A model generated the notes under the pieces. The model searched no databases. It was not told the origin of the DNA and saw nothing but the letters and a program-made list of their open reading frames with translations. From NCBI RefSeq assembly GCF_013204855.1, contig NZ_JABMKZ010000028.1:1-64000 (forward strand): a stretch of DNA of 64,000 bases, given 5' to 3'. This DNA comes from Paenibacillus alba. Lineage in GTDB: Bacteria; Bacillota; Bacilli; Paenibacillales; NBRC-103111. How positions within the stretch are numbered: position 1 is the first letter of the stretch; the number at the start of each line of letters is the position of its first letter. Below are positions 8,621 to 16,857 of this stretch, one piece after another. Made by a program: the position numbers and the translations under genes.

Positions 8621-11600
8621 TTATTCATTCAAGAAATTAGCTTTGACTAATAAACGTTTCAACATGACGACCGATTGCGCGCGTGTTGCATAGCTGCTAG
8701 ATGCTAGTGTGTCTGCTGCCATCCCATTCATCAACCCTAATTGAATTGCTGCGGCCATCTCCGATTGGGCCCAGATGATCTGGTCAGCATCTTGGAACGA
8801 TGCCAAGGTTTCATCCCGCTTGGCGGAGCTTACGCGGGTGTCGATTCCCACAAAGCTCATCGCACGGACGACCATCGCTGCTTGCTCCTCACGTGTGATT
8901 TCTTGATTCGGGCGGAACGTTCCGTCCTCATAACCGCTAAGAAGACCCGCGCTTGCAGCGGAACCTGCAACATCTGCAAACCAGTCGCTGGCTGCAACAT
9001 CTTTGAAGCTAGTAGTTTTCGATGCTTCCATGCTTAACCCCAAGGAGCGAACCAGCAATGCTGCGAATTCCGCGCGTGTGATCGAACGATCCGCTTCGAA
9101 ACGACTGTCGCTTACCCCATCTACGACTAGCTTGTTTGCCAGCAGCTCAATGTCAGCTTTGGCCCAATGATTCGTTAGATCGCTGAAGCTTTTATGATTT
9201 TCCACAATGGTGAATACGCCATTCTGGTTATGAATCAGTGTAGCTGTTGTCTTCCCATCCTTGGTCACAAACAGCGTAGGCACAAAGCGAAGTCGATTCG
9301 TTCCCGGAATCACTTGTACGCCGGTTGCTTTCTTCGGATCAATCGCCTTATCCAAGAGGATGGTACGAGAAGCATACGTTGCTCCGAGTGTCACAGGTGC
9401 CGTTTGTCCTGCTTGATTAGCCGCTTCCACCTCAAAATGAACAGCAGCAGTCATCGGTTTGCCTCCAGCAGCGCTGATGGCCTGATCTACGACTGAGGCA
9501 TCTTGACCATCAAGTTTCTTGAGTGTAAATCGAATCCGCAGGTCATCCATGTTTACGCCCAGCTGCTTAGCCAGTTCATCAAGCTTCAATGCAGATAAAG
9601 GCAGCGTATAGGAGACGTTCTCACTTGAGGCGAGCAGCGTTTGACCAGTAAGTTTGCTTGATTCGATCAGACCAGCTGCCTCCAGTTCCAGCGAAGCACC
9701 GCTAAACTTCACTTCTACCTTAGAATGGGCACCCAAAGATTGCTTAAGTTCGAGTGCTGCGACTTTACCTTCTTTGGCTTCAATAACTGCTGCGGCTGGA
9801 GTGGCAGGTAGTGTTGGGCTGCCTCCTGTAACGGAGGAGCCAGTAGCTGATCCACCATTACCATCATCACCACCACCTTCACCATCCTGACCCGGTATTT
9901 GGATCGAGATAGGCGCTGTATAGATGTCATATTTATTCCGATCATCCATCGCTGTTGTGTATCTTAACAGAACGTGAGCCGTCCCTGATTTCTTAGCTGT
10001 CACTTTAGCTCCGTCCAGAGCAACCAGCTCTTGACCATCCAGAAATACGAGTTCAGGGACAATCGTCGATTTCGTCCCTTTGTAGGACTGAACGACAGCT
10101 GCAAGCGTAGCGCTCTCCTCTTTAGCGAGCACATACTTCTCTTTCTCAGCTTTGATGGAAGCTGCCCAATCGGAAGCATAGTAGGCGTAGTCTGTCGTAA
10201 TTCCGAAAGCTCCCAGACCCATGTATTGCATAAAAGCACTCTTATCGTTCAGCGTCCATGGTGAAATGATCAGACCGCGATGTTTGGCAGCCTCCATGAA
10301 TTTCTGGCCCAAGCCGCTATAGCTCGTGTTAAATGAAGCGTTCAGTCCCTGAAGCAGCTTCAATGTTTCCCTTAGCGACTTCGGCACATTCGCCTCATTG
10401 GCATATCCGCTAGTCAGCAATCCCAGAGGCATCTCCGGCATAAGCTGCGCCATGCGTTTTAACTGATCAGCACTGAAAGACATGGTGTCCACCAAAGCTT
10501 CGCCATCTATATCCTTAAGCAATTTGACATAGGCATCAACAGCTGTGGGAGTGCTGGTCTTAATTTCGGACATGACCATAGCCCCCTTCTCCCTGGCAAG
10601 TTCGATCTGCTCATTCAGGGTTGGAATCTTCACATCGGGGAATCCTTCGGGATATGGCTTGTTCGCATTTAATTTCTTTAATTGCTCCAGCGTATAGTCT
10701 TCAACAAAACCTGTTCCATTCGTCGTGCGCTCCAGTGATCCATCATGAAGAATGACAATATGCCCGTCCTTCGTCAAATACATGTCGTTCTCGATGAACT
10801 CCGCGCCCGCTTCTAATCCCAGCCTATTGCTTTCAATTGTATTCTCAGGAGAATTCGCCGGCATCCCCCGATGAGCGATGATATACGGCTTGCGAATCAA
10901 TGTCGTATTCTTGTTGTAGACTTTCAAAGCTGCCCATTGTACAGCAGGCGAATCTGTCACGATCCCGTTCACGCCAGTCGCAATCAATTGATGCATCGCA
11001 ATCTGTTTCTCGGATGCGCTGGCCGTTTCCTTCGACCATACCATAATACTTCGCTGCTGCAGGTAGGCAACGTTCTCTCGGGTTGATATCGCTTGCGGCA
11101 AAATGGCAATTCTAGCTAAACTTGCTGCTGTTTTTCTTCGAACATCCAACAGTTGGCTTGCCTTCAAGCTGCTGTCACCGCTGAAATCCAAGATGCCTCG
11201 GATGATCGGATAGGCAGTTCTCGCTCGTTTGATCAACTCACCGTTGTCCGACACGATAGCCGCATCTTCCCAACTGTTCGTTTTCAAGTATGCCACCAAT
11301 TGATCTACCGTGGATTCATCCTTTACATAAAAGGCAGGGATGATTCGTCCATCAATTTTGCTAAGAAGTGTGTCCAGACTGCCTATTTCAAGCTTTCCTG
11401 CAGAATCTGTTACCTTTAGACCTGGAGCCACATGAATAATGAGATTCGAAGGCAGCGCAGGCGCATCTAATTTCGCTAAATCTGCCGCACTTTGAAGCTC
11501 GCTTACGACGGATGCGGCCATCGCAATGCGGGTTTCCGGCTCTGTCACTTCAACGAAGCGACCATTCGGTATAGGAGGGAGAGCTTCTTGCTGCAGCGTC

Positions 11601-14065
11601 ACGCGAATGTTATCCACCTTCATTTTGCTGCCATTCGCTTGCAGACCGACCGCTCCTGTCGCATAGACTGTCGCTTGATCCGTATCCACCATGACACGAT
11701 CGTTGATCCATTCCTGAACACGGTTTCCGTACGCTTTAACCGTATAATGGTACATTTTGGCCGGATCAATAGCTTCGGTATTAGAACCTCTGTCGATCAC
11801 GTTCCACCCGTTGGCAGGCGTTCTCTCGGCGAATTCGATGCCATTTGCTGCCGTTGCATCTTTTCTGACGGCCATTTGGTAGTAAGGATAATCGTTGTTT
11901 TGAATACGGTACATGATGGAGTGCCATCTTGCCGTATCAGTTGCCTGCAAGTGGGTCACATCGGCTTCAATCTTATAATTGCCAAACTTGCTTAGAAACG
12001 AAGGTAAAATGACCCGGGATGGGTTATCCGGCGCAGCGAGTGCATTGATCTCAAAAGCTCCGGATTTCACTACAGCATTGGCAGCTGTCGTTCCTTCTTT
12101 CCGCGTCCAGCCGGCAGGAAGGGTACCGTCCGCCAGATGATCAAAATTCTCCTCGTACAGGACATAGTCGGTATCTGCTGCATTTTTGGCGACAACCAGC
12201 ATACTGATAGATGCGCTATCTTTGGTGCCTGTCAGCGTATAAACACCTTTCTGCTGCACCTTGGGTACGTTGTTCTCAATAAGAACTAATGGACTGGTCG
12301 ATGTCCAAGTCAGCTCATTCCCATTTACTGTACCTGTAGTAAGATTGTTATAGTCTGCTTGAAACTTTACAGCGCTTAGATCTAGCGAAGTTCCAACCGT
12401 TGCAAGTACATACCCTTTGTCATCACCCTTTAAGGAAACAACCTTGACCCCCGTCAGAGATGGCGTCACTGTGATTTCCTGCGAAGTCTCTGCATTGCCA
12501 TATACAGCCTTAATGGTTGCTTTCCCTGGCTTAATAGGATAGATCTGGTTGTTGTTGATTTTGATGACACTTTCATCCGATGAATACAGCTTCACTCGAT
12601 CCGCAGGCGGCGTCTCCGTAAGGCCATCCGAATAGTAGACACTGCTCGTCACGCTTGTCGCGCCGCTTAACGCTTCCAACGAACTGACTGAGGTAATCGT
12701 AAGCCGCTCTGCCGTGATCCGGGTAACCTTCAGATTATCGAAGGATACCTTGCTTTGATCTCCTTGAAAGCCAACTCTCCCTTTCTCCGGGAGCACCGCA
12801 GCTGCGAGATTTTTGTCCCCATACAGCGTAAAGCTTGTATCGCTTTTGGCTTTAAAATACTGCTTCACATTGTTGTCATAAACCCTTACTTTCATCGTGT
12901 AATCCTTATTCACCAGCAGCCCAGCGCCCGTTGCGCTTATCGGTGTGGGAGAATACCAATTCCCGTCCGAATTGCGATAAGCGGTCTCAATGGTGCCATT
13001 CTGCTTAATGGCCATCTGCGGGTATGGCGGCTTCCCGCTAGCGGGTGCGCGGAACATAATGGATGCCCATCTTCCCGGATCCAAAAAGCCGCTAAAACGC
13101 ACATCTGCTTCAATCGTGTAGTTATCCCACTGGACCGGAGCAAGGATGCGGCTTTGTTTGGACTTAGCATTTCCATCGAACGTCATACTCCCGTTGCCAT
13201 ACGTATCTTTCACAACGGTAAAAGACGGGCTTCCCTCATTCACATTAGAAATCCAATTTGGGGGTATCGTCCCTGTGGCATAGCCGTCAAAGTTTTCCTC
13301 CAAAAGCACCGGATTGGGGCTTCCTGAGACTGGACTTGTATCCACCAGTTTAAGCGTGCCATAACCGGAGGTATCGTTCCAGAAGGAGGAGGACCCAAAA
13401 GCGCTCCAGTAGCTGGATCTTTGCTCTGTTGTTGCGGCCCCATAACGGTCTGTCGTGCCGATCTCCATGCCCAACTGTTTCTGTAGAATAGGATCAAATT
13501 TAAGCATTTCCCAAGGAACAGCGATCTCCGTAGACCAGCCTGAAGCCGTCTGATTCATCGCTCGCAGTATTTTCTTCTCATCCTTGCCCGCATGATTATT
13601 CAGCGCAGCACCGAAATGAAACTCGGGTATGGTTGTTCCAGGCTGATAGACCAGGCCGATCTGCATATCCTCATTGCTGTACGGAGCTGAGCGGTGCAAG
13701 CTTGGATCTAGAAAGACGTTGATATTGTCTTGCTCGAACCAGCTGCCGGATTGGCCGGTCAACAAGCTGTCATCATCTGCCTTGACGCCAATGTACAAAT
13801 ACTGATTGTCCCAAAGCAGGCCAAATTTCGATGCCTTAAAAGAACCTTGTCCAACTTTAACGTTTAGCGTTTGATTCAGGTTCCACATGGATTCATCTAG
13901 ATTGCCGTCGATGATAGGAGCAGTTAACGTTTTGTTGACCTCCATCATCTTCCTGCCCGACTCCTCCGCATGAACGCTAGGTACCCAGGCACTTGGCTGG
14001 AAAAGCCCGCTGACCAAAGTTGTAATCGTCACAATCCCTAAAAGCTTTGTTGACATTTTTTTCAT
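8621..14065 (-). CDS. SLH-anchored multidomain surface GDPD protein
   Basis: A 1814-residue secreted protein. Order: signal peptide (1-33); CBM9-like domain (about 45-240); concanavalin/DUF1080-like domain (255-448); bacterial Ig-like region (455-620); a second DUF1080-like domain (635-825); a degenerate GDPD-like barrel (875-1050) ending NGIVTDSP; an intact GDPD domain (1060-1300) with IIAHRGMPANSPENT, ENDMYLTKDG, ILHDGSLERTTNGTG and SEIKT; a Gly/Ser-rich linker; and three SLH domains (1625-1814). It probably hydrolyses extracellular glycerophosphodiesters or teichoic acid at the cell surface. ATG 14065 follows AAGGA; the longer frame to 14122 runs into the leader terminator. Confidence 0.87.
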   Translation of the reverse strand: MKKMSTKLLGIVTITTLVSGLFQPSAWVPSVHAEESGRKMMEVNKTLTAPIIDGNLDESMWNLNQTLNVKVGQGSFKASKFGLLWDNQYLYIGVKADDDSLLTGQSGSWFEQDNINVFLDPSLHRSAPYSNEDMQIGLVYQPGTTIPEFHFGAALNNHAGKDEKKILRAMNQTASGWSTEIAVPWEMLKFDPILQKQLGMEIGTTDRYGAATTEQRSSYWSAFGSSSFWNDTSGYGTLKLVDTSPVSGSPNPVLLEENFDGYATGTIPPNWISNVNEGSPSFTVVKDTYGNGSMTFDGNAKSKQSRILAPVQWDNYTIEADVRFSGFLDPGRWASIMFRAPASGKPPYPQMAIKQNGTIETAYRNSDGNWYSPTPISATGAGLLVNKDYTMKVRVYDNNVKQYFKAKSDTSFTLYGDKNLAAAVLPEKGRVGFQGDQSKVSFDNLKVTRITAERLTITSVSSLEALSGATSVTSSVYYSDGLTETPPADRVKLYSSDESVIKINNNQIYPIKPGKATIKAVYGNAETSQEITVTPSLTGVKVVSLKGDDKGYVLATVGTSLDLSAVKFQADYNNLTTGTVNGNELTWTSTSPLVLIENNVPKVQQKGVYTLTGTKDSASISMLVVAKNAADTDYVLYEENFDHLADGTLPAGWTRKEGTTAANAVVKSGAFEINALAAPDNPSRVILPSFLSKFGNYKIEADVTHLQATDTARWHSIMYRIQNNDYPYYQMAVRKDATAANGIEFAERTPANGWNVIDRGSNTEAIDPAKMYHYTVKAYGNRVQEWINDRVMVDTDQATVYATGAVGLQANGSKMKVDNIRVTLQQEALPPIPNGRFVEVTEPETRIAMAASVVSELQSAADLAKLDAPALPSNLIIHVAPGLKVTDSAGKLEIGSLDTLLSKIDGRIIPAFYVKDESTVDQLVAYLKTNSWEDAAIVSDNGELIKRARTAYPIIRGILDFSGDSSLKASQLLDVRRKTAASLARIAILPQAISTRENVAYLQQRSIMVWSKETASASEKQIAMHQLIATGVNGIVTDSPAVQWAALKVYNKNTTLIRKPYIIAHRGMPANSPENTIESNRLGLEAGAEFIENDMYLTKDGHIVILHDGSLERTTNGTGFVEDYTLEQLKKLNANKPYPEGFPDVKIPTLNEQIELAREKGAMVMSEIKTSTPTAVDAYVKLLKDIDGEALVDTMSFSADQLKRMAQLMPEMPLGLLTSGYANEANVPKSLRETLKLLQGLNASFNTSYSGLGQKFMEAAKHRGLIISPWTLNDKSAFMQYMGLGAFGITTDYAYYASDWAASIKAEKEKYVLAKEESATLAAVVQSYKGTKSTIVPELVFLDGQELVALDGAKVTAKKSGTAHVLLRYTTAMDDRNKYDIYTAPISIQIPGQDGEGGGDDGNGGSATGSSVTGGSPTLPATPAAAVIEAKEGKVAALELKQSLGAHSKVEVKFSGASLELEAAGLIESSKLTGQTLLASSENVSYTLPLSALKLDELAKQLGVNMDDLRIRFTLKKLDGQDASVVDQAISAAGGKPMTAAVHFEVEAANQAGQTAPVTLGATYASRTILLDKAIDPKKATGVQVIPGTNRLRFVPTLFVTKDGKTTATLIHNQNGVFTIVENHKSFSDLTNHWAKADIELLANKLVVDGVSDSRFEADRSITRAEFAALLVRSLGLSMEASKTTSFKDVAASDWFADVAGSAASAGLLSGYEDGTFRPNQEITREEQAAMVVRAMSFVGIDTRVSSAKRDETLASFQDADQIIWAQSEMAAAIQLGLMNGMAADTLASSSYATRAQSVVMLKRLLVKANFLNE

Positions 14066-14107
14066 GTCGCACATCATCCTTTTCAAAGTTTTGATAGGTG
14101 AACAACA

Positions 14108-14190
14108 CAAAAAAACCCTCATTCAACAAAAGGAAAGCACGCGCTCCCTAAGGGCGCACTTTTCTTTAGCCGAATAAAAGGGTTTTCTCC
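14108..14190 (-). promoter_or_regulatory. Second leader terminator, candidate GlpP target
   Basis: On the minus strand GGAGAAAACCCTTTTATTC (14172-14190) pairs with GAATGAGGGTTTT followed by seven T residues (T-run 14109-14115). Inside is a second GC-rich hairpin around 14131-14165. The terminator ends about 43 nt before the start codon of the surface GDPD gene. The 13-base GGAGAAAACCCTT is identical to that in the HAD-ugp leader, which suggests common control by GlpP. Confidence 0.65.
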
Positions 14191-14294
14191 TAGACTCATA
14201 CCCTGAGTATTCATTTGTATCTATTAGCTTCACTTTAACAAGGCTTTGTTATCCTTGCATCAACTTTGCATGAATGTATTGTAAATGCAACAAG

Positions 14295-15071
14295 CTATGA
14301 ATCTAGTTGAATTCCAAAATGTACGAGCAGCGCCTCTTTATACGCCTCATCGGTCTGCGGTGTGAAGGTCTTGACGCCATCTGAAGTGAAAATACGAAAC
14401 TCCTGGTCTGCTACCGTATTTCGCCCCTCTGAGGTACGAATCGCCAGCATCGGGCTATGGGTGAAGATGGAATCAGGGGCTTTCTCGCACCAAAACGAGG
14501 CAAATACAAAATCCTTCGCCAACTGCGGCTCCTCTGTGAACGAGTAAATACGGTGCCAGTCCCCCTTCTTCTGCTCGCAAAGCACCCAGCCGTAATCAGG
14601 ATCGCGCTCCATCCGGTAGCACTCATCGCCTTGCTGCTGTTCTAATCCTTCAATTAATGCGATTGGCCTGCGGGGAACAATGCCCCCTACGCCAACGTCG
14701 CACAAGTATGTCTCCCCTTCGGCTTCGACCTGTAGAACGTGATGACGCCGTTTCGGCGGCGTATTCGACTCGTCGCGCCAAAACCGGGCCACGAAGTCAG
14801 TGACCGGGTAGCCTAGCTCCCGCAGCAGCCAGCCGAATAACGCATTCAACTCAAAGCAATATCCCCCGCGCCGGCGTACGACAATCTTCTGATACACATC
14901 TTGTGGATCCAAGGATAAGGCGATGTGATTGATAATGTCCAAATTCTCGTACGGAACTGTGTGCAGATGGCATTCCTGCAGCTTGGCCAGCGTCTTAATG
15001 CTGCCATCGAGTGGTCCCACAACCCCAATGCGATCTAGATAGGCCTGAATTTGACTATTGTTATTTGGCAT
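14295..15071 (-). CDS. nat: Arylamine N-acetyltransferase
   Basis: A 258-residue NAT-family enzyme that transfers acetyl (or another acyl) from CoA to aromatic amines and hydrazines. The Cys-His-Asp triad is visible: RRRGGYCFELN (Cys near 71), RRHHVLQVEAEG (His near 109) and LCDVGVGG (Asp near 124). The N-terminal segment ahead of HTVPYENLDI is typical. ATG at 15071 is used because GGAG lies eight bases before it; the GTG at 15080 overlaps that site. It stands alone, with no NAT-linked rifamycin-type cluster next to it. Confidence 0.9.
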   Translation of the reverse strand: MPNNNSQIQAYLDRIGVVGPLDGSIKTLAKLQECHLHTVPYENLDIINHIALSLDPQDVYQKIVVRRRGGYCFELNALFGWLLRELGYPVTDFVARFWRDESNTPPKRRHHVLQVEAEGETYLCDVGVGGIVPRRPIALIEGLEQQQGDECYRMERDPDYGWVLCEQKKGDWHRIYSFTEEPQLAKDFVFASFWCEKAPDSIFTHSPMLAIRTSEGRNTVADQEFRIFTSDGVKTFTPQTDEAYKEALLVHFGIQLDS

Positions 15072-15274
15072 ACTGAGCACTCCGTCCTGTAAGAGAGTTT
15101 TGAAAGCTATCGTTGCTTGCGATAGGTCTGTACTATTTTCTTTATTTAAACAGATGTTTCCTTCTATTCAAACAATGTCATCGTTAAAAGGTTATAAAAC
15201 GACAACGGTTTTCGAGCGACATTTTAACCCACATCCGTTAATCTATGAAAAAGGTTTCATAGGAGGGCTACTTG

Positions 15275-15544
15275 ATGAATCAAAATGTAGAACTATGCGC
15301 GATTGGGTTGTTAACGATCGGAATGATGTTGCTGCTTTGTATAGATATTATCAAAAAGAACAAACTCCTCACTTTTCCCCTTCACCAAGAAGCAGCCCGC
15401 ACAGAAGAGCGAGAAGAAAGAGAAGTACGAGAAGTTACCCTTGCTGTCTATCCACAGTATATCGACTGCAGCAGGAATATTCATCTTCCACTTATCCCCG
15501 CCGATTATTGGTATATGGAAGAACAGCTCGTTGAAGCTCATTAA
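15275..15544 (+). CDS. Small single-pass membrane protein, unknown
   Basis: An 89-residue protein with one hydrophobic segment (about 9-27, CAIGLLTIGMMLLLCIDI) followed by a charged tail rich in Glu and Arg (EEREEREVREV). I do not recognise a family. Support for expression is AGGAGG eight bases before the ATG and the membrane-then-charged composition, which is unlikely by chance. It is the only plus-strand gene after the GGDEF-EAL gene and stands in a gap between divergently oriented minus-strand genes. A 158-residue frame overlapping it has no ribosome site and is discarded. Confidence 0.5.
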   Translation: MNQNVELCAIGLLTIGMMLLLCIDIIKKNKLLTFPLHQEAARTEEREEREVREVTLAVYPQYIDCSRNIHLPLIPADYWYMEEQLVEAH

Positions 15545-15572
15545 TAGAAGAAAGCTGAATCCCTCCGCAAAC

Positions 15573-15611
15573 AAAAAAGATCTTGGCTCAGCAGTTGCGG
15601 AGTCAAGATCT
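15573..15611 (-). terminator. Intrinsic terminator for the YwmB/small-gene unit
   Basis: On the minus strand AGATCTTG (15604-15611) pairs with CAAGATCT (15578-15585) and runs into TTTTTT. A second inverted repeat, CTCCGCAA (15563-15570) and TTGCGGAG (15595-15602), is interleaved with it, so the two stems are mutually exclusive or form a pseudoknot. The terminator follows the stop of the 76-residue gene at 15622. Confidence 0.65.
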
Positions 15612-15621
15612 CTGAATGCGT

Positions 15622-15852
15622 TTAGCTGAACGGCTGCTTGCCGTCATCATGAACGATATAGCTGTTAACGATAGCCGCAGCAAAGGTTACGCGGTTGTTT
15701 CGAAAGTAGTGAAATAAAATGCGCGCTTCCGGACATTCTTCATCATACCGCGGAAAGTTAAAGAAATCGTCATCCTCCCACCCTTCGCTTCGCAGGTTTT
15801 CAATGGATTCCGCAATGATGCCGGGAATAACCGGCTTTATTATCGTCGTCAT
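15622..15852 (-). CDS. Small conserved-type protein, unknown function
   Basis: A 76-residue acidic protein containing SEGWEDDDFFNFPRYDEE and a C-terminal segment RNNRVTFAAAIVNSYIV. There is no signal peptide and no clear membrane helix. AAGGGGTGG precedes the ATG, and the start overlaps the stop of the 46-residue gene upstream by four bases, suggesting translational coupling. It is followed by a terminator. I do not recognise a family. Confidence 0.6.
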   Translation of the reverse strand: MTTIIKPVIPGIIAESIENLRSEGWEDDDFFNFPRYDEECPEARILFHYFRNNRVTFAAAIVNSYIVHDDGKQPFS

Positions 15853-15989
15853 ATTCCCACCCCTTGAAATATAGTCAGATACCGTTTATTTCCTGTTCTA
15901 GCCCACATCAGAAAACAATAACGATTATGTATAATGACAGGATTATCGGTTGGCAGGATCGGCCTCTTGGCATTGGCTTTCTTTAGCAT
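15849..15989 (-). CDS. 46-residue basic protein, unknown function
   Basis: A short basic protein (MLKKANAKRPILPTDNPVII...) beginning at ATG 15989, nine bases after a near-perfect AGGAGGTGA. The frame stays open to 16070 but only this start has a ribosome site. Its stop overlaps the next start (15852), so the pair forms a coupled two-gene unit, possibly cotranscribed with ywmB 36 bp upstream. Function unknown. Confidence 0.55.
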   Translation of the reverse strand: MLKKANAKRPILPTDNPVIIHNRYCFLMWARTGNKRYLTIFQGVGI

Positions 15990-16024
15990 ATGTAATTCAC
16001 CTCCTCGCTTCATTTCTTCTGATG

Positions 16025-16777
16025 CTAGTACTCCATGGTTATAATTGGCGTGCCCACGGTTAAGCGCCATTGGCCTGTCGTTGATTCTTGATGCAAGGCA
16101 ACCTGCAGATTCACCGTTTGATCACCGCTCTTCACAGAAGATTGGAACTCCCTCGAAGCCAGTGACAAACTTATCGTATTCTGATCCGTGTAGCTTTCTA
16201 CGATTTTGCCTTTGTAGGCTTGAGCTATCTGATTTGCCAGCTCTGCGGAGCTTATTTGGCGAGACTGCTCTTGCTCGGATACATAACCTTGCACCATCGT
16301 ATTCCATGTTCCTGTGATGCCCAGCCTTTTCATTTGTTTATCCGCTTGCGCCTGCCAATTCACCAAATCGGCCTGATTGGTCTCTTGTGAAGCATTTAAT
16401 CGCAATACGACATAACAAGAAGCTTGTCCCTGCGGGCTTGCGATCGTTACGGTGGAGACCGCTCCGGGCGCTGCTTCAGCTTTCGCTTTATAGATCGAAT
16501 GCGAATTAGACTCACTCAGCACATCCGTCTCTGGCATACCGAAGGCTTGGGATAATGTCTTCCCAACGGCCAGCATGTTCTGCTCTACGCCGCCGCAGCT
16601 TCCATAATAGCCTGTATATTTGAAGGTTATTTGATTGTCGCTGATCATATAAGGTTTTACCGTGTCTAATAAATAAAGCGCTTCTTGCTCACCTTGAGCA
16701 TCCGCATGACGAACCCAGCCACAAATAATACCTGCAAGAGATATCCAAATAACGGAGACTAACCACATTTTCTGCAT
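16025..16777 (-). CDS. ywmB: YwmB-family protein (TATA-box-binding-like fold)
   Basis: About 250 residues with an N-terminal hydrophobic export signal (MWLVSVIWISLAGIICGW region) and the YwmB/DUF1779 layout: a first half ending in SCYVVLRL and a second half starting with GITGTWNTMVQGYV. The structural family resembles TATA-binding folds but is an extracytoplasmic protein of unknown role. ATG at 16777 sits after GAGGTG; a GTG at 16789 and an ATG at 16768 are alternatives. In Bacillus the homologue is near the ATP synthase operon, whereas here it follows the eut operon. Confidence 0.75.
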   Translation of the reverse strand: MQKMWLVSVIWISLAGIICGWVRHADAQGEQEALYLLDTVKPYMISDNQITFKYTGYYGSCGGVEQNMLAVGKTLSQAFGMPETDVLSESNSHSIYKAKAEAAPGAVSTVTIASPQGQASCYVVLRLNASQETNQADLVNWQAQADKQMKRLGITGTWNTMVQGYVSEQEQSRQISSAELANQIAQAYKGKIVESYTDQNTISLSLASREFQSSVKSGDQTVNLQVALHQESTTGQWRLTVGTPIITMEY

Positions 16778-16857
16778 ATAAAAAGGCACCTCTTCACTAG
16801 AATCTTCAACTCTAGTAGAAGGATGCCCAAATCTAGCAACTATTAAACCAAGTAGAT

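Noticed and set aside
11492-11995. Open plus-strand frame of 167 codons inside the surface GDPD gene
   Set aside because: It is antisense to a well-supported domain, has no ribosome site and its composition (His, Arg, Ile-rich) is typical of a shadow frame. The same holds for 12755-13327.
14066-14122. Longer start of the surface GDPD protein
   Set aside because: It begins inside the leader terminator and precedes the signal peptide with unlikely residues.
15058-15534. Plus-strand frame of 158 codons
   Set aside because: It overlaps the NAT start and the better-supported 89-residue gene, has no ribosome site and looks random.
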